DNA from: Lepidurus packardi
Taxonomy: Eukaryota > Arthropoda > Branchiopoda > Notostraca > Triopsidae
NCBI GenBank assembly: GCA_023053545.1
Contig: JAKZAN010000005.1
Span: forward strand, 11,904,001 to 11,968,000
DNA: 64,000 nucleotides
Direction: 5' to 3'
In this document: piece by piece, positions 36,201-49,714 of the stretch
Position numbering within the stretch: position 1 is the first letter of the stretch
How the letters are laid out: every line of letters starts with the position of its first letter
Notes under the pieces: model-generated
The model's input: the letters and a program-made list of their open reading frames with translations, nothing else
Told to the model about the DNA's origin: nothing
Databases searched by the model: none
Translations under genes and position numbers: made by a program

Positions 36201-39200
36201 TTTAATGCATCATTAACGCTGAATCACGCAATCTCTCACATGCATATGCAAAATACCCGGCGAAATAGGGGAAAATCCAGGTCATTCGGATGTTTATGCA
36301 GATTCCTGACACGTATCCCACAGAAACGCTCACTTCCTAGCTTGCTTCCTAGTTCCCGCCTTGTGCCCATTTCCGGTGCGCTTTCACGTGGCTGGAACGC
36401 AACCAAGATGGCGGCGGGACTGCCAAAAAAAGTTGCCAAATAGACCTAGATACCTCTAAAATTCGAGTTGTTGAACTGTGAAAAGCTTGTTAGAAGGATT
36501 TCCTATGCGCTAAGTAGAGTCACCGAGATTGTAGAGGTATTCTATGACTTTTTGGGTCACTTGGAAGGAAGAGAAAGTCTTTTTTCAGGCTTCGTTGACG
36601 TCATTTCCCCTTGTTTTTTTAAAAAGAAAATGCGGAAAGGATGTAGGACAGTTTAAGAAGATCAGGACAATTTATACGACATTTTTTTAAAGAGTTCGGT
36701 CGGTTTCTTGGATAGTTAGGGATAGTTAGGTTAGGGAAGAACCAAAAAAGGGAAGGTAACCTTGTACAAAAATTAGTTGCAAGGCTCCTCCGGGTACTGC
36801 GGATTTGTTACAAATATGGGCTTATGCTAATCCAAGTCAAGATTGGGTGCATGCGGGATTTATAGGAAGACTTCATATGGTCATCTCAAGGCTGTTCTTC
36901 CTTCCCAAACAAGGTGCATAACTTTCTTTTTTCTCGCTTGTTATCTTGAAAGAGATACAAACAGAAAAGAAAACGAAAGAGGCACAGTTTGATTTGGAAC
37001 AAGAGAAAGTATTCCCAGAGAAAGCGAGCCTGCCTAAACCACTGACCATTCCTAATACTTAAATAGCTGAGAATATGCCAAAGCACCCGTGTCCTCTTTA
37101 AACTATTCAAGCGTGTATCTGGGAACTTTTCGTTCTATTTTCAGTAGAAACTTCGGAAATAAGTCCATTAATATCCCTAGTTCTTACTAAAAACGTACTA
37201 TATACATACTTTCGCCATTGTTATAAAGATTTAGAATTATTGAAATGATTTTCGCCAATTTATAAAGATTAAGAATTATTCAAAGTTTTAAACTTTTATA
37301 ATTAATTTTATAATTTAAAATTATTTGTTAGTAGTTATTGTTTATATTGTAAAAAATGCGTCAAGAAGGGTCGAAGTTCTTAGTAAAATTGTAAACAATG
37401 AACAGAATATAAATAAAGCCATGTTTTTGATTCAAAATTAATCTTTCCTGGGCAACACGTTCACAATAGAATGTCAACAATCGATGCGATAGTAAAATGT
37501 ATACCATAGAACATCTCAAATTCCTAATTCTTGAGTGCAATCAAATCAAAGACCTTCTATTTATTGATCATTGACTTAACTTGCTACTTGTTGCTTGAAA
37601 AACACTTGAAAAGACGTTAAAAATTCAAATCGCTAACGGTTGTTTACCTAAATGTCACATGTCGCGTGGAAGTCTCTTCCCACTAGGCTGGGATTGAAAC
37701 GTTCTCACGTTAGCCCTCTTTTTACCTGTTTTTATCTGGTTTGGACATCCAACATTGACTCAAACATGTTTTGGGGAAGTTTGGGGTGTTTGGACAAAGT
37801 TTTAGGGGTTAATTGAGCCACCAATTGTGGACATTTCGTGAAGATTGATCATAACAAGCTCTTGGCATGTTTGTAGGGATGGGCCCAGTTTGGTGTCGAG
37901 CAAGATTTACTGAATCTCACCATCTCGGCTACCTGTCAAGGTAGTTTGATGACCGTACGTCTGGAAACCAAACTTCCTTTCCAAGGTAATGAATATATAT
38001 CCTCAATAGCATACTAATTGTCTCTTTTCTTCACTATTCTTCTTCATTCTTCTTCATTCCTCTTTTTTTGTCAGCGGAAATGTCCAAGAACACTACTTTT
38101 CACTCAGGTTTCATTATTTTCCCTATCACCCCCCCAAAAAAAACTATAAATTCTCGCTTGGAGCACAAATTCTCCATATGGGAAAAACTATTTTGTCTCT
38201 ATGACAATTCCAACACATGAGTATACCTGAAACGAATAGACGCCTTAAGGACACACCGAGTGTATACCTATGATTAGCACCAATTTACTCCTGGTTGTGC
38301 TTTTCATACTTCCAGGACTTGGAAACCTCCTTCACCAAGGGGTTTCACCAAGTATACATGTCCAGGGGAAAAAGGATATAAGAAAAGCAGAAGGAATCTG
38401 CCAGCAGGTTCGCTTCCCAATGTCTGGTTCACTCCCCTTTTCCGCCAGTCAAACTGATTGGGTCAATGATCTTCAACTTCTTTCGCCTTATTTGCTTAAC
38501 ATAACGCTTATTTATTGTTAATTTTTTCGATCTTTTCAATTTCAATTAGATCTTCTTTATTCCTAATGTACTTCCAATCTTCTTTTGCATTCTTTGCTTG
38601 ACATAGCACTTATTTATTGTTAATTTTTTCGATCTTTTCAATTTCAATTCGATCTTCTTTATTCCTAATGTACTTTCAATCTTTTGTCTTCCTTGCTTAA
38701 CATAACACTTATTTATTATAAATTTTTCGATCTTTTCAATTTCAATTCGATCGTCTTTATTCCTAATGTACTTCCAATCTTCTTTTGCATTCTTTGCTTG
38801 ACATAGCACTTATTTATTATCAATTTTTTCGATCTTTTAAATTTCAATTCGATCTTCTTTATTCCTAATGTACTTTCAATCTTCTTTTGTCTTCTTTGCT
38901 TAACATAACACTTATTTATTGTTAATTTTTTCGATATTTTCAATTTCAATTTGATCTTCTTTATTCCTAATGTACTTTCAATCTTCTTTTGCCTTCTTTG
39001 CTTAACATAACACTTATTTATTATCAATTTCTTCGATATTTTAAATTTCAATTCGATCTTCTTTATTCCTAATGTACTTTCAATCTTCTTTTGTCTTCTT
39101 TGCTTAACATAACACTTATTTATTGTTAATTTTTTCGATATTTTAAATTTCAATTTGATCTTCTTTATTCCTAATGTACTTTCAATCTTCTTTTGCCTTC

Positions 39201-42200
39201 TTTGCTTAACATAACACTTATTTATTATCAAATTTTTCGATCTTTTACATTTCAATTCGATCTTCTTTATTCCTAATGTACTTTCAATCTTCTTTTGCCT
39301 TCTTTGCTTAACATAACACTTATTTATTGTTAATTTTTTCGATCTTTTTCAATTTCAATTCGATCGTCTTTATTCCTAATGTACTTTCAATCTTCTTTTG
39401 CCTTCTTTGCTTTACATAACACTTATTTATTGTTAATTTTTTCGATCTTTTCAATTTCAATTCGATCGTCTTTATTCCTAATGTACTTTAAATCTTCTTT
39501 TGCCTTCTTTGCTTAACATAACACTTATTTATTGTTAATTTTTTCGATCTTTTCAATTTCAATTCGATCGTCTTTATTCCTAATGTACTTTAAATCTTCT
39601 TTTGCCTTCTTTGCTTAACATAACACTTATTTATTGTTAATTTTTTCGATCTTTTCAATTTCAATTCGATCGTCTTTATTCCTAATGTACTTTCAGTGAG
39701 TTTACTTTCAATGAGTTTACTTCAATTCTCTGACTTTTCAATCGTTTCAATTCCATACTTCCAATTCAATTCAACGAGTTTATGTTCCATTCTCTCATTT
39801 TCAACTTTTCCATCTTTCAGTTCCGCACGTTCAATTCAGTTCAATGAGTTACTTTCAATTCTCTCCGTTTTCAAGCTTTTCAACTCCATACTTTCAATTC
39901 AATTCAACTTCCAATGCTCTCAATGTGTAAGTTCTTCATTTGTGCTTCATTTGGGTATAAAGTGCTTCATTTGGTTCACTCATGGGGCAATTTGATCTCC
40001 TAATGAATGTATGTGAAGACTTGCGCCTGTTTTAGTGTATTTCCCCAAAGTTTTTTGTTTTGTTTTGTTGTTTTTTTAACACGAAATTATCTCGTTTTAC
40101 AAAAGGCGTGGTGCACGTTTGCGATCGTCAGGGTGATCGTCAGGGAGACTGTTCCCGTAAACCTAGTTGCACAGCATATGGAGATGGCGGTACCGATGTC
40201 AGTTTTCGAATTAATATGCAAGCTAAGGTGAATGACTCGGATTACTGCGGAGTCCATGGCGTAAGTAAAATTCTATTTTTCCTATTTTTTGTCCGTTTTT
40301 GTTAAACCTTTTATGTGTAAGATTGGGGGAAGTTTTTGAAAAGGAAGTTGGTAGCTCTGTGTTTGTGTTGTGTTTTTTAAGCATTTTTAGTAGAAAATTT
40401 TGAACCTTTTATTCCTAATCTCTTTCGGAAGGTAAATGGTTGGTGATGGTGGGTAGTGGTGATGGCAAACAGGGATAAGAATGGATGAAATGAAGAAAAT
40501 GAGGCAAAAAGTGAAGTTGTTCCCGGGTTGAAAGTGATGGTCAGCCATGCTTGTCTAATATAACGCGCTAAGGGAGTATGGCGTGGAAGATGGGAAAGGG
40601 AACCGGTGCGTGACGGAGCTACAGATGGCGGGACACATCACACTCACACTTTGTAGTAGCTTCGCGTTAATGGCTTTTACTGTTATTTCTTAAGATGCAC
40701 TCACTCACCAGGGGAGCAGCAAGTTTCTAATTAACAAAAAGGGTACACAATAAGAAGCGCGATGAGTATTAGTTCATAACGGGAAGTTTTTGTCAAAAAT
40801 ATTCATGATTTTTTTTTTCGAATGGATGTAGAAGGCGTATGAAAGATCCGTGCCGATTGCTGTGAGGTTTCATAGAACACTGGAGCTAGCAGATGACAAA
40901 CATTACGTCATCACGTGTGGGCGAACTGGTTTAAGGAATTCCAGGTAAAGCTTGTCCTAACATTTGCCAACGTAGATTGCATGGCAAATTTCCAAACTTG
41001 CTGCTTGAGACTTTCCATTGCAAACCAAAGTAAACTGCTGCAGTGTTTGTCGTATCGATTTTTCCGATACGGATTCTGAAATTCTCGAAATGGCCAGTGG
41101 AGTTTAAATGCCGAGATGATAGTGATGGAATTTTAGTAGAATTTTGTTTGGATTTCGTAACTTCTGGGAGTCACAAGATACTCCTGGAATCCGCGATGAT
41201 AGATCAAAATTTCGTAGACTGTGTAAGTTAGAGATTCTTAGATTGCGTTGATTCCGGGAGTGAAGACTCATAGATTCGAAGATCATAGATAGAATCAAAG
41301 ATTCGTAGATTTCGCGAGCCAAAGATTCGTAGATTTCAATGATTGCGAGAGTATTACACTTGAGATTCTTAGATTTCGTAGATTCGATTCTTGGAGTTCA
41401 TAGGTTTATGGAATCAAAGCTTCGTAGATTTCGCGAGCCAAAGATTCGTAGATTTCAATGATTCAGGGAGTCGTACACTTGAGATTCTTAGGTTTCGCAG
41501 ATTCGATTCTTGGAGTTCATAGGTTTATGGAATCAAAGATTCGTAGATTTCGCGAGCCAAAGATTCGTAGATTTCGCGAGCCAAAGATTCGTAGATTTCA
41601 ATGATTCCGAGAGTCGTACCCTTGAGATTCTTAGGTTTCGTAGATTCGATTCTTGGCATTCATAGGTTTATGGAATCAAAGATTCGTAGATTTCAATGAT
41701 TCCGGGAGTCATACACTTGAGATGCTTAGGTTTCGTAGATTCGATTCTTGGAGTTCATAGGTTTATGGAATCAAAGTTTCGTAGATTCCACGAGCCCAAA
41801 GATTCGTAGATTTCGCGAGCCAAATATTCGAAGATTTCAATGATTCCGGGAGTCGTACACTTGAGATTCTTAGGTTTCGTAGATTCGATTCTTGGAGTTC
41901 GTAGGTTTATGGAATCAAAGATCGTAGATTCCGCGAGCCAAAGATTCGTAGATTTCAATGATTCCGTCCGTACCCTTGAGATTCTTAGGTTTCGTAGATT
42001 CGATTCTTGTAGTTCATAGGTTTATGGAATCAAAGATTCGCCGTTTACCGTGATGAATCGTTCTTATTTAACGATTTTATAAATGAAACGAATCATCTAC
42101 AATTATTACAATTATTTTCTTGCCATAGTAAAGGAGATTTCAGCAGCGATCATTTGAGAATACGCGACCTAAATTGGCATTGTTTTTGCATTAGTTAGAA

Positions 42201-45200
42201 ACAAAGATCAGATCATGTTCCAAGATTTAGAAGCAAAGGTTCATTGTGCAGAGTAGAAAGGGGTCATGCTGCCTTATTGTCGTCTCTTTTGTTTAGAGCG
42301 ATGCCAAGGTACCGTTATTGATGTAGTTGTTAAGGAACCATCAGGACTTCCTCTCAGAATCTCCTTATGACCTTTGATTGGCGGCCTCTGCGCCACCTAT
42401 AAACCCTTGTGTGTCCCCTTCTTCAAACCCCTCAAGTCATTATCCTCATCATCTCGTGCCTCGAGTTTTTAGGTCATGTGCTTCTTGTTCCACGTTGGAA
42501 ATTTTACCACAAATATCTCGTCATGTTGGTTTCTTATATGGCTTCCTGTATTTATTTGCGTTTCTTCTATTTTCATGATTGAAAAAAAATTTCTAGAAAT
42601 GTGTCCGTGGACAGTTACATACGGTTAATCGACGATGCGGGCACACGGGTAAACGAAGCGGTTTTTGGCCGCAGATATAAACTACGTGTGGGTAGCAACA
42701 ACCTCGATGGTAAGTAAGGCTTTTTTTAATTAGAACTTGAGCTACTTGAACTCGAAAAGCTTCAAGTGCATTAGATGTACTGAGTACAGTATCCAGCTAA
42801 GAATGTCCATGCGAAAGATACCCGTCCAGTCACAGTGCTCAAAGTGCACTTGGCCAGTTTGTGGGTAAAGCAAAGAAACCAGCATTTCATTGTTGCCAAC
42901 AATGAAAACGGTAACGGGCTAAGGCGGCGAAGTCGCATTCGGATTGGATGCGAAAGATAACCGTCCAATCAAAGTGATCGAAGTGCACTAGGCCAGTTGG
43001 TGCGTAAAACAAAGAAACCAGCATTTCATTGTTGTCAACAATGAAAACGGTAATGGGCTTCGGATTGGGATTGGACGCGGGAATCTTCCCCGTGTTCAGT
43101 ATACTTTTACTTGGACATTACAGTACTTGTGTTGAAGATTCTGATTCCGTCAGAGGCAGTGGACTTGGACGGAATAAAGTGATTCTCGTCGTTTTCCTTG
43201 TAGAATCCGTTGCAATTCCTAGAATCGGATGATTTGATGTTGGAAGAATGCGCTTTCTTGGTTAGAATCGGCATAATCGCTTTAGAATCAGTGTAATTTA
43301 GGGTAGAATCAACATCCGCTTCTTAGAATCGACTTTTTTTTGTTCGTTATAGTTCAGTGACTTAGGCTGTGATGAATCCACTGACATTGCTTTAGAATAA
43401 TCCAATTCTGTGGCGATTCGGATGAGTCAAACCAGGCGAATCAGCATATTCACCGTTAATTGCAGGTGATTTTTAGCCAGAAAGAGCGGTTTTGATCCTG
43501 GTCTACTGATTACGGGAGTCTTCCCCGTGTTCAGTATACTTTTACTTGGACATTACAGTACTTAGGTTGAAGATTCTGATTCCGTCAGAGGCAGTGGACT
43601 TTGACGGAATAAAGCGATTTTCGTCGTTTTCCTTGAAGAATCCGTTGCAATTCCTAGAATCGGATGATTTGATGTTGGAAGAATGCGCTTTCTTGGTTAG
43701 AATCGGCATAATCGCTTTAGAATCAGTGTAATTTAGGGTAGAATCAACATCCACTTCTTAGAATCGACTTTTTTGTGTTTGTTATAGTTCAGTGACTTAG
43801 GCTGTGATGAATCCACTGACACCGCTTTAGAATAATCCAATTCTGTGGCGATTCGGATGAGTCAAACTAGTCGAATCAGCATATTCAGCGTTAATTGCAG
43901 GTGATTTTTAGCCAGAAAGAGTGGTTTTAATCCTGATCTACTGACTTATGTCATTCAGGTTCAATTACAGATCTCTTTAGAATCAACGGGCTTTTTAATG
44001 ATTCTTGGGAATCTCGGTTTTCTCAAGAATCACTTTTTCGCTAGAGTTTAACCAGTTATGTACAAAAAGTGACTTGATTCCATCTTAAATCCACTCATTA
44101 ACCGCAATGGAATTAATGGCCTGTCTTTTTAGAATCATGCCATGATTCTGATTTAGATGATTCCAGCGAATTACATCTGTTCAGAATCAATCGAATTAGA
44201 ATCAGCCGAGAATCTTCAATTCTACTACAATTTATCAAAACAAAACTAAATCAGATTCTAATCGACCTCAAAATCAGTTCTAAATGCACCTAAATCGCTT
44301 TAATAGACTAGCCGAATCACTTGATTCTACACTAATTTACTTCCTCAAAACTTTAGTCCAAATCCTATAAGGATAAAATCCTAAGGAATTTCCATTAGAA
44401 TCCGTCTGACATCTTTTTTCTCTTTGGAATCTTAAGAAAGGATAAGGGTTAACTTGCTGTTGGTTTTAATGGTTGAACAACACGATTCTCCGAAAGGGTT
44501 CTTAGACTGGTTTGTTTACGAGTTCTTGTGAAGGTTTAATTGTAGGGGTAGTTATGTTGAACCTGTTCTTCGGAGCAAAAAGCTGTTAGGGATAGTTTGA
44601 CAAAACCATTAAAAAAAACAAAAACGCTTAAGATGGTCATGATTCAAGGAAGCTTGTGCTCCGCACCCGCTCGAAAGCTTAACAAACTTTTGCTTTTTAG
44701 CTTCTGCCAACCTTGGAATATCTTTCCTTTAAAAAAGAAAGTGTTAAAAGAAAAAGTGAGGATGGGTGGCGTGCTGGTTTTCCTTAAAAGGAAGCTAGAT
44801 TGCCTTGAAAATACATAAAGCCAAACACTGTACGGGGGACCTATGTGTTGGACATATTTTCGTAGCGAACTTTTCCGAAAAAGAAAATAATTAAGAACCC
44901 TGAAGTCGTGCGGAGAAGGAAAAGAGATGCGAGTTTATTGGCAGATAAGGATACTGTATGCAAATAGGGATTCTCAATAGCTTTGGGAATGTAGACTCTT
45001 GGATAGACAGGGTTCTTTAACCTGCTATAAGGGTAGACTCCCATCTGTCGAGGGATTTAAGCTTTTAGTAGGGAAAAAAAGAGGTTTGAAATCTTTTTCT
45101 TCCGTTTTTAATTGGAATTTTATTTTTTTTATAGCTGGATTTGGGTATCGACCTGCAACTTGTTTCGCGTTCGGAGGAGCTGGTAGCGGCTTGAATAGCA

Positions 45201-47893
45201 CCGTCACCAATTTATACGATAAACGAGGGTAAGTTTTGGAAGGTCTTGCTTTTTAGAATCGTTTTATGAGTTTATTTTTATATTACCGTATTATATTTGT
45301 ATAATTAGAGGAGTTTATGTTTACGATGGATATTTAGGATACTAGATTATTAAGACTATTTTATACGATTTTTTTGGTTAGGAAGTTTTGGTTTGTTTAT
45401 GTTTCAAGCTTGTATTGTATTGTTTAGCGCAAACGGATCGATTTCTTAAATTTCTTGCGCAAGTAGGGTTATAATCGATATAACTATTGGATATGGATTT
45501 TGAATTGATATCTGCTTTGCAAATGTGTACATGGTTTGGTTTGGGAATCTTATGCAGTGTATTATGGAACGTTGCGCATTGCTATCTGTTACGTCTTTGG
45601 TACACAATTGTAAAATAACTTAAAGGCGCTTTTATGCCGGCACATGAAAGCTACCGAGGTTCTCCGTAAGGATAGTGGGGACTCGTAGCGCAACTTCGGC
45701 CTTCCGGGTCGAGCATAGCGTGGCACAATAATGAATTATGATACGGCCCAACCGAACGAATGGAAGTGCTGGCCGGGGCTCGTGGCCTTACTCCCGTTTG
45801 GTCTCACCTTCCCTCGGTAACTTTTTCGTAGGACGGAGTTAATAATTTCGTAGTGTTTTTGTTATCGAATTAGAGTAAAGTAGCGATTTCGATTTAAGTC
45901 TATTGTTTTCTTCTTAGGATATAGATATACATTACATTGTCTAGAAAGTTTATTTGCTTTCAGAACCTTAGTTTAAAGTGTTGAGCTTAAAGTTCAGTAG
46001 GTTAAACATTCAATCGATTCTAACATAGCTTCAATCGATTATCTATCGGTTTGTAGACTTCCCGTATCGATTGCAAGAAACCTGTTCCGGCTCAGGCATT
46101 TGTTATCCTTTGACAATCACTCTAAATCGATGTTCTTCACGCTTTTAATAGCGCAACGCAACACCCTGGAAATTGTACACTATTTATTACGTTAACTGTC
46201 AGATCGTTTCGTGATTAACGAGAGCATTAATCACGAGAGCATTAACGTGATTAACGAGAGCGTAATCAGCATTACGACCCTAAACTCTGTCCAAGAAAAT
46301 TCTTAAAATAATTTTTCTCCCTTTTTACAATAGTACCGCCCGTTTTTGACGTCGGAAGAAGTTCTTTCAAGGCTTATTTTTTTACGACTTGTTCAAAATA
46401 ATCTTTTAGCGGCGAAAAAGAATTCTGTTGTAAATTCTAAAAACGTGGCTTTTGCCCATTTATCCCCCAATCACACCAAGCCCTAAAATCGTGGTCCATT
46501 TTTTGACAGGCCCAGTTCTTTTTTTCCAAACGTGTACTTTTTTTTAAAGCTTAAATTCGTTTTGGTCACGATCCAGCTGGTTTAAGCTTAAACTCTGACC
46601 TATTGGCGAAACGTGATGATTCCTCTCAGTTTCAGTTTTCCATCTATTTCCCATCCATTTCCTATCTAGTGTTACAAAAGTTATGCAATATACTTAGTTA
46701 TAATCACTAGAATTACATTTTCAACGGTCCCAAAGTTTATTCAAGTGTTGTAAATGAATTTAAAGAGTAATTAATCCCGAAACATTAATGGCGAACCATT
46801 TGATCGTCTCATTTCAGATGCCCTGAGATCAAATTTATGACCAAATTTCGTCTAAGCGAGCAAGGTTACTATGAAGCGGATTTCCCCATGTTCCGCATGT
46901 CTGATTCGCGTCAGATAAACATCCAGTGTGATATAAACGTCTGTAGAGGTATAATTGCCCATTGTTTCCCTTCTTTTACAAGTTAAAGTAGAAGATAATG
47001 TCGGATTAGGAAACAAAAGAAGATAAGAGTAATTAACTCATGTTCGTTCAATTATTCTATCAAAATCCAGGCGGATGTGCGGAACCGCTTTGTGAGGATG
47101 ACTTACCCGCCCAAGGCAGAGCTATTGGGAACTTTCCAGAGCCTGATGGTACCTTATTGGCGTCCTTCACTTTCTACGTGTACGAACCTGGCGAGCGCGT
47201 CGGTAATTACTAAGCTCATCCAGTTTTCCGTTCTGGTCGAAAATGTTCAATTTGGGTTCTAATTTCTCTCTTGTTTATCTGTTTTCCCCTTGATAGCGGC
47301 TGCTTTGATCGAAGATCGAGGCATGCCCATATGGCTGCTTTATCTATGCATTGCCTTTGGCATTCTCTTCTTGATTATGCTCATCATCAACATCTTCCTC
47401 TGCACGGCCATGACATGTAGCTGCACCAAAACGGAGGTCATTGAAAAGGAGCCCAGTATTATTGAAGAATACGATCCGTATCGAAGCTGGCATGGCTCAC
47501 AGTACGGTTCTAATTAAATTCCCCATCTATTTGTTTACAGTTTTAGCCCGAATCTTGTTAACGTATTTTTCCTTGGTGGTTATTTAAAGGTATTCGTTGA
47601 ACGGGAAACTACCGGGTTACATGTCAGGCGGCTCGACAATGAATTCCACGCGCTCTTACTCGACCAATAGCGACCATTATGCCATCGTCCATTCCCGGCC
47701 AGGAAGTCGATATTCCGGGCCAGGGCCACATTCGACCGTTGGGCCAGTTGGAACCAACAAACGGCCCCACCGAGAACGAGAAAGGGAGCAGCAGCAGCAT
47801 ACTTCTCGCCATAGAGATCAACATAGTGGACATGCTAATCACGGGTTTGGCCCGGAATCTACTTCAGGATCACATTATTCCGGGAAAATGTAA
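33265..47893 (+). CDS. ZP-domain transmembrane protein (cuticlin-like)
   Basis: Apical extracellular matrix / cuticle-type ZP protein. Ten exons keep phase: 33265-33330, 37877-37985, 40106-40260, 40832-40944, 42597-42709, 45135-45228, 46818-46948, 47071-47202, 47297-47501, 47590-47893. They encode about 473 residues. Exon 1 alone encodes the signal peptide (SSGLFWIVLWITCCSQ). The ZP domain spans about residues 30-300, with cysteines at conserved-looking positions (ISATC, SDYCG, YVITCG, RPATCFAFG, INIQCDINVC). A membrane segment follows at about 312-338 (WLLYLCIAFGILFLIMLI), then the cytoplasmic motif CSCTKTEVIEKEPSIIEEYD and a Ser/Tyr/His-rich tail. No clear RxK/RR furin site was seen between ZP domain and membrane. 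The last donor (47502) is inferred; reading through it ends the protein at GSQYGSN. Which arthropod ZP paralogue this is remains open. Confidence 0.9.
34690..34755. other. 66-nt near-perfect hairpin
   Basis: The left arm, CTACCTACAGTGTAAACAAA plus CCTTAG (34690-34715), pairs fully with 34730-34755 around a 14-nt loop. The single non-Watson-Crick pair is a G-U. In the first ZP-gene intron. It could be a miRNA precursor or a tiny foldback relic; nothing else supports a gene. Confidence 0.6.
34860..35195. repeat. about 145-bp tandem repeat, 2-3 copies
   Basis: Copies contain ATCTACTTCGTTGTAAACTA, TTTAAGATTGCAGTATTACA and GAGAATGTGCAGGCGACTTA, starting near 34860 and 35004, with a partial third near 35150. 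In the first ZP-gene intron. Confidence 0.88.
35476..35510. repeat. Uninterrupted C tract of 35 bases
   Basis: A run of 35 C residues on the plus strand in the first ZP-gene intron. The minus strand is a G35 run, able to form G-quadruplexes. The exact length may be affected by sequencing or assembly error. Confidence 0.85.
38520..39690. repeat. 102-bp tandem repeat, about 12 copies
   Basis: The block TTTATTCCTAATGTACTT recurs about every 102 bp from about 38556 to 39677, with CTTAACATAACACTTATTTA between. As 102 is a multiple of three, the minus strand reads as a stop-free Lys-rich repetitive frame over parts of the array. I regard that frame as a by-product. In the ZP-gene intron 37986-40105. 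Confidence 0.92.
41220..42045. repeat. about 120-bp tandem repeat, about 7 imperfect copies
   Basis: Units contain AAAGATTCGTAGATTTC, GATTCTTAGGTTTCGTAGAT and GAGTTCATAGGTTTATGGAA. Copies recur near 41280, 41380, 41500, 41640, 41740, 41880 and 42000, with internal half-unit gains. In the ZP-gene intron 40945-42596. Confidence 0.88.
42811..43070. repeat. about 139-bp direct duplication
   Basis: The block GCGAAAGATA, with CCGTCCA and CAAAGAAACCAGCATTTCAT, occurs at 42811 and again at 42949. In the ZP-gene intron 42710-45134. Confidence 0.85.
43078..43945. repeat. about 430-bp direct duplication
   Basis: Two long, nearly identical copies begin GGGAATCTTCCCCGTG (43078) and GGGAGTCTTCCCCGTG (about 43513). 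Both run through TTCAGTATACTTTTACTTGG to CAGGTGATTTTTAGCCAG. In the ZP-gene intron 42710-45134. The high identity suggests a recent event. Confidence 0.92.
45640..45840. other. GC-rich unidentified island in ZP-gene intron
   Basis: A GC-rich block (for example GTAGCGCAACTTCGGCCTTC and GGAAGTGCTGGCCGGGGCTC) contrasts with the AT-rich intron around it. It has no ORF. It could be a short non-coding insertion such as a SINE-like sequence, but I could not match it to tRNA, 5S or snRNA. Confidence 0.3.
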
Positions 47894-48005
47894 AATAATA
47901 ATACTGTAATTGAAGAGAAGAAAGATGGCGGAACTTCCGTTTTGTTTGAAATACTTGTGAAGCGGGAAGAAACTTAGGAAGGGATGGAAGGGATTTTTTC
48001 CCTAA

Positions 48006-48011
48006 AATAAA
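48006..48011 (+). terminator. Poly(A) signal AATAAA of the ZP gene
   Basis: AATAAA lies 113 bp after the ZP-gene stop codon on the same strand. Confidence 0.65.
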
Positions 48012-49637
48012 ATGTCGTGTGTGATTTGGGAATGAGGGAGTGGCTTGATTTTCCCATTGGAATTGTAAATAATGTTATAATTGTTTTTATTCTGGGCTTC
48101 GTTTTGAAGGTAAGATTTGGTCCAAATCAAATGTGTTGACGTAAAAAACACCCGGTGCAAAGGAATGGGAAAAGTGTGTAAAAGATATTCGAAATTGAAC
48201 GGGAATGAAGATACATAGTTGCCAAAAGTGGGAGGGTGCCTGGCCATTAGGGATTTTTTAACCCCGTAACTTTTTCTTACGCTTTTTTTTACCCCCATTT
48301 CGTTCTGTAAATAGTAGTGGCTATATTTACAAAACCACGTGTTTTGTGTTTTGAAACTAACTTAAATAACAGCAAAAATATCTTTAATATAACTGAGAAA
48401 AATGGTGATGAAGCAACAAAAAACAATACAGTGTATAGTTCATATGGGTTTTAATTCAACCTTAAATTTAGATTGCATACATTTCAGAGCTTTTTACGTA
48501 TTTAACGTCATTTGCGTCATATTCATTAGTTTCTTTTAGGATTATTTGAATTACAGAAGTTTATAGCCAAGACATATAACATGGGACGTAGACACAGACT
48601 TAAGGACTACTAACTTAACTTAAACGCTACCTTGACTTACCTTAATCGCTTAACTTGGACAGTAACGTAAGGACCCCTAACCTACTCCTTAAGTTGGGGT
48701 TCGCAGTTCTTAAGTCGTGGTTTGTAGTCCTTAAGTCGGGTACAGCGTAATCTCTCAATTGGATCCAATCTGAGCTTTCCATAACAACTTTCTTAAGATC
48801 TGGCGTATAGAGTTCAACAGTGAAGCAAAATATTGCAGTTAATAACAAATTGTAACAATTGTAACAATTGAATTGTAACAATTTCATGTACTGAGCTAAG
48901 AAGTTGAACTTTAAAGTGTTGGAAGTATAAATTCAAAGAACTGAAAGCCTTTCTACTATAGCAAATCATTCATGAGTAATGCCGCCCGTTGAACAAACTA
49001 CCGTGTGTTTGAATACGAGGAGTTTGTTCAGCTAATGTAATCTTTCATTGTTACCATCTAGGTCCGCCATTGTGAGCTTTTCAACGCGTTTGGACCGTTA
49101 CATCCATATTAGGAAAGCGAACAAACCCCGAACACCCAACAGTGAAATTAACCCAATACCGTATGTTACCACTGCAGCAATTTCGGCGAAGGGGGGAGAG
49201 GGTTATTTTTTTCCCCTCCTCAAGCTTTCATTGTTGGCTGAAAAGGAAGTATACGAGTCCCTTAATTGAGAATCTTCACGGTTAACGTGTTGAGTCAGAA
49301 AGGACTGCTTTGATGCGGTAATCGTTAACTATGTAATAGTGTTATCCAAGTTAACCTTCTTTTGGCTCAAGTTTGTACAAGGTTTTCGTTTCTCGGCCCG
49401 TCCGGATGCTCGAAAACTCGGCAAACGGGCGAAAGAATGTGGGTCACAACAGAAGTGCTTTAGTACCATGGGTTATTATTGATCGGCTAGGCTTCTTGCA
49501 GTTGCGTCGTGGAAGCCATTGAGGCTGCTTTTTAGCCGCTCGTTTACGTTCTCTGCTCAATTCCTCGCAACAATTCCGGTACAGACTACGAGCCGAGTAA
49601 GAGCGCAGCATTCGTAAGCTCAAGCATAGTTCTCCTC

Positions 49638-49714
49638 AGTTCGCAGTGCAGTTCCACGCAGAAATTTCGCCGGTGCCCACTGTCAAGCAAGTTTTGGCTC
49701 TCAGGAATTACACA
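49638..49714 (+). promoter_or_regulatory. Candidate synapsin transcription start and non-coding first exon
   Basis: CTCCTCAGTTCG at 49632 fits the arthropod initiator (TCAGT, A at 49638). A strong donor, CACA followed by GTAAGTAAG, sits at 49715. The block lies 2.2 kb upstream of the first recognisable synapsin exon, on its strand. Assignment rests on position and motifs only. Confidence 0.3.

Noticed and set aside
38546-39255. Two Lys-rich minus-strand open frames
   Set aside because: They are entirely the 102-bp tandem repeat read in frame, with no start context, splice logic or family similarity.
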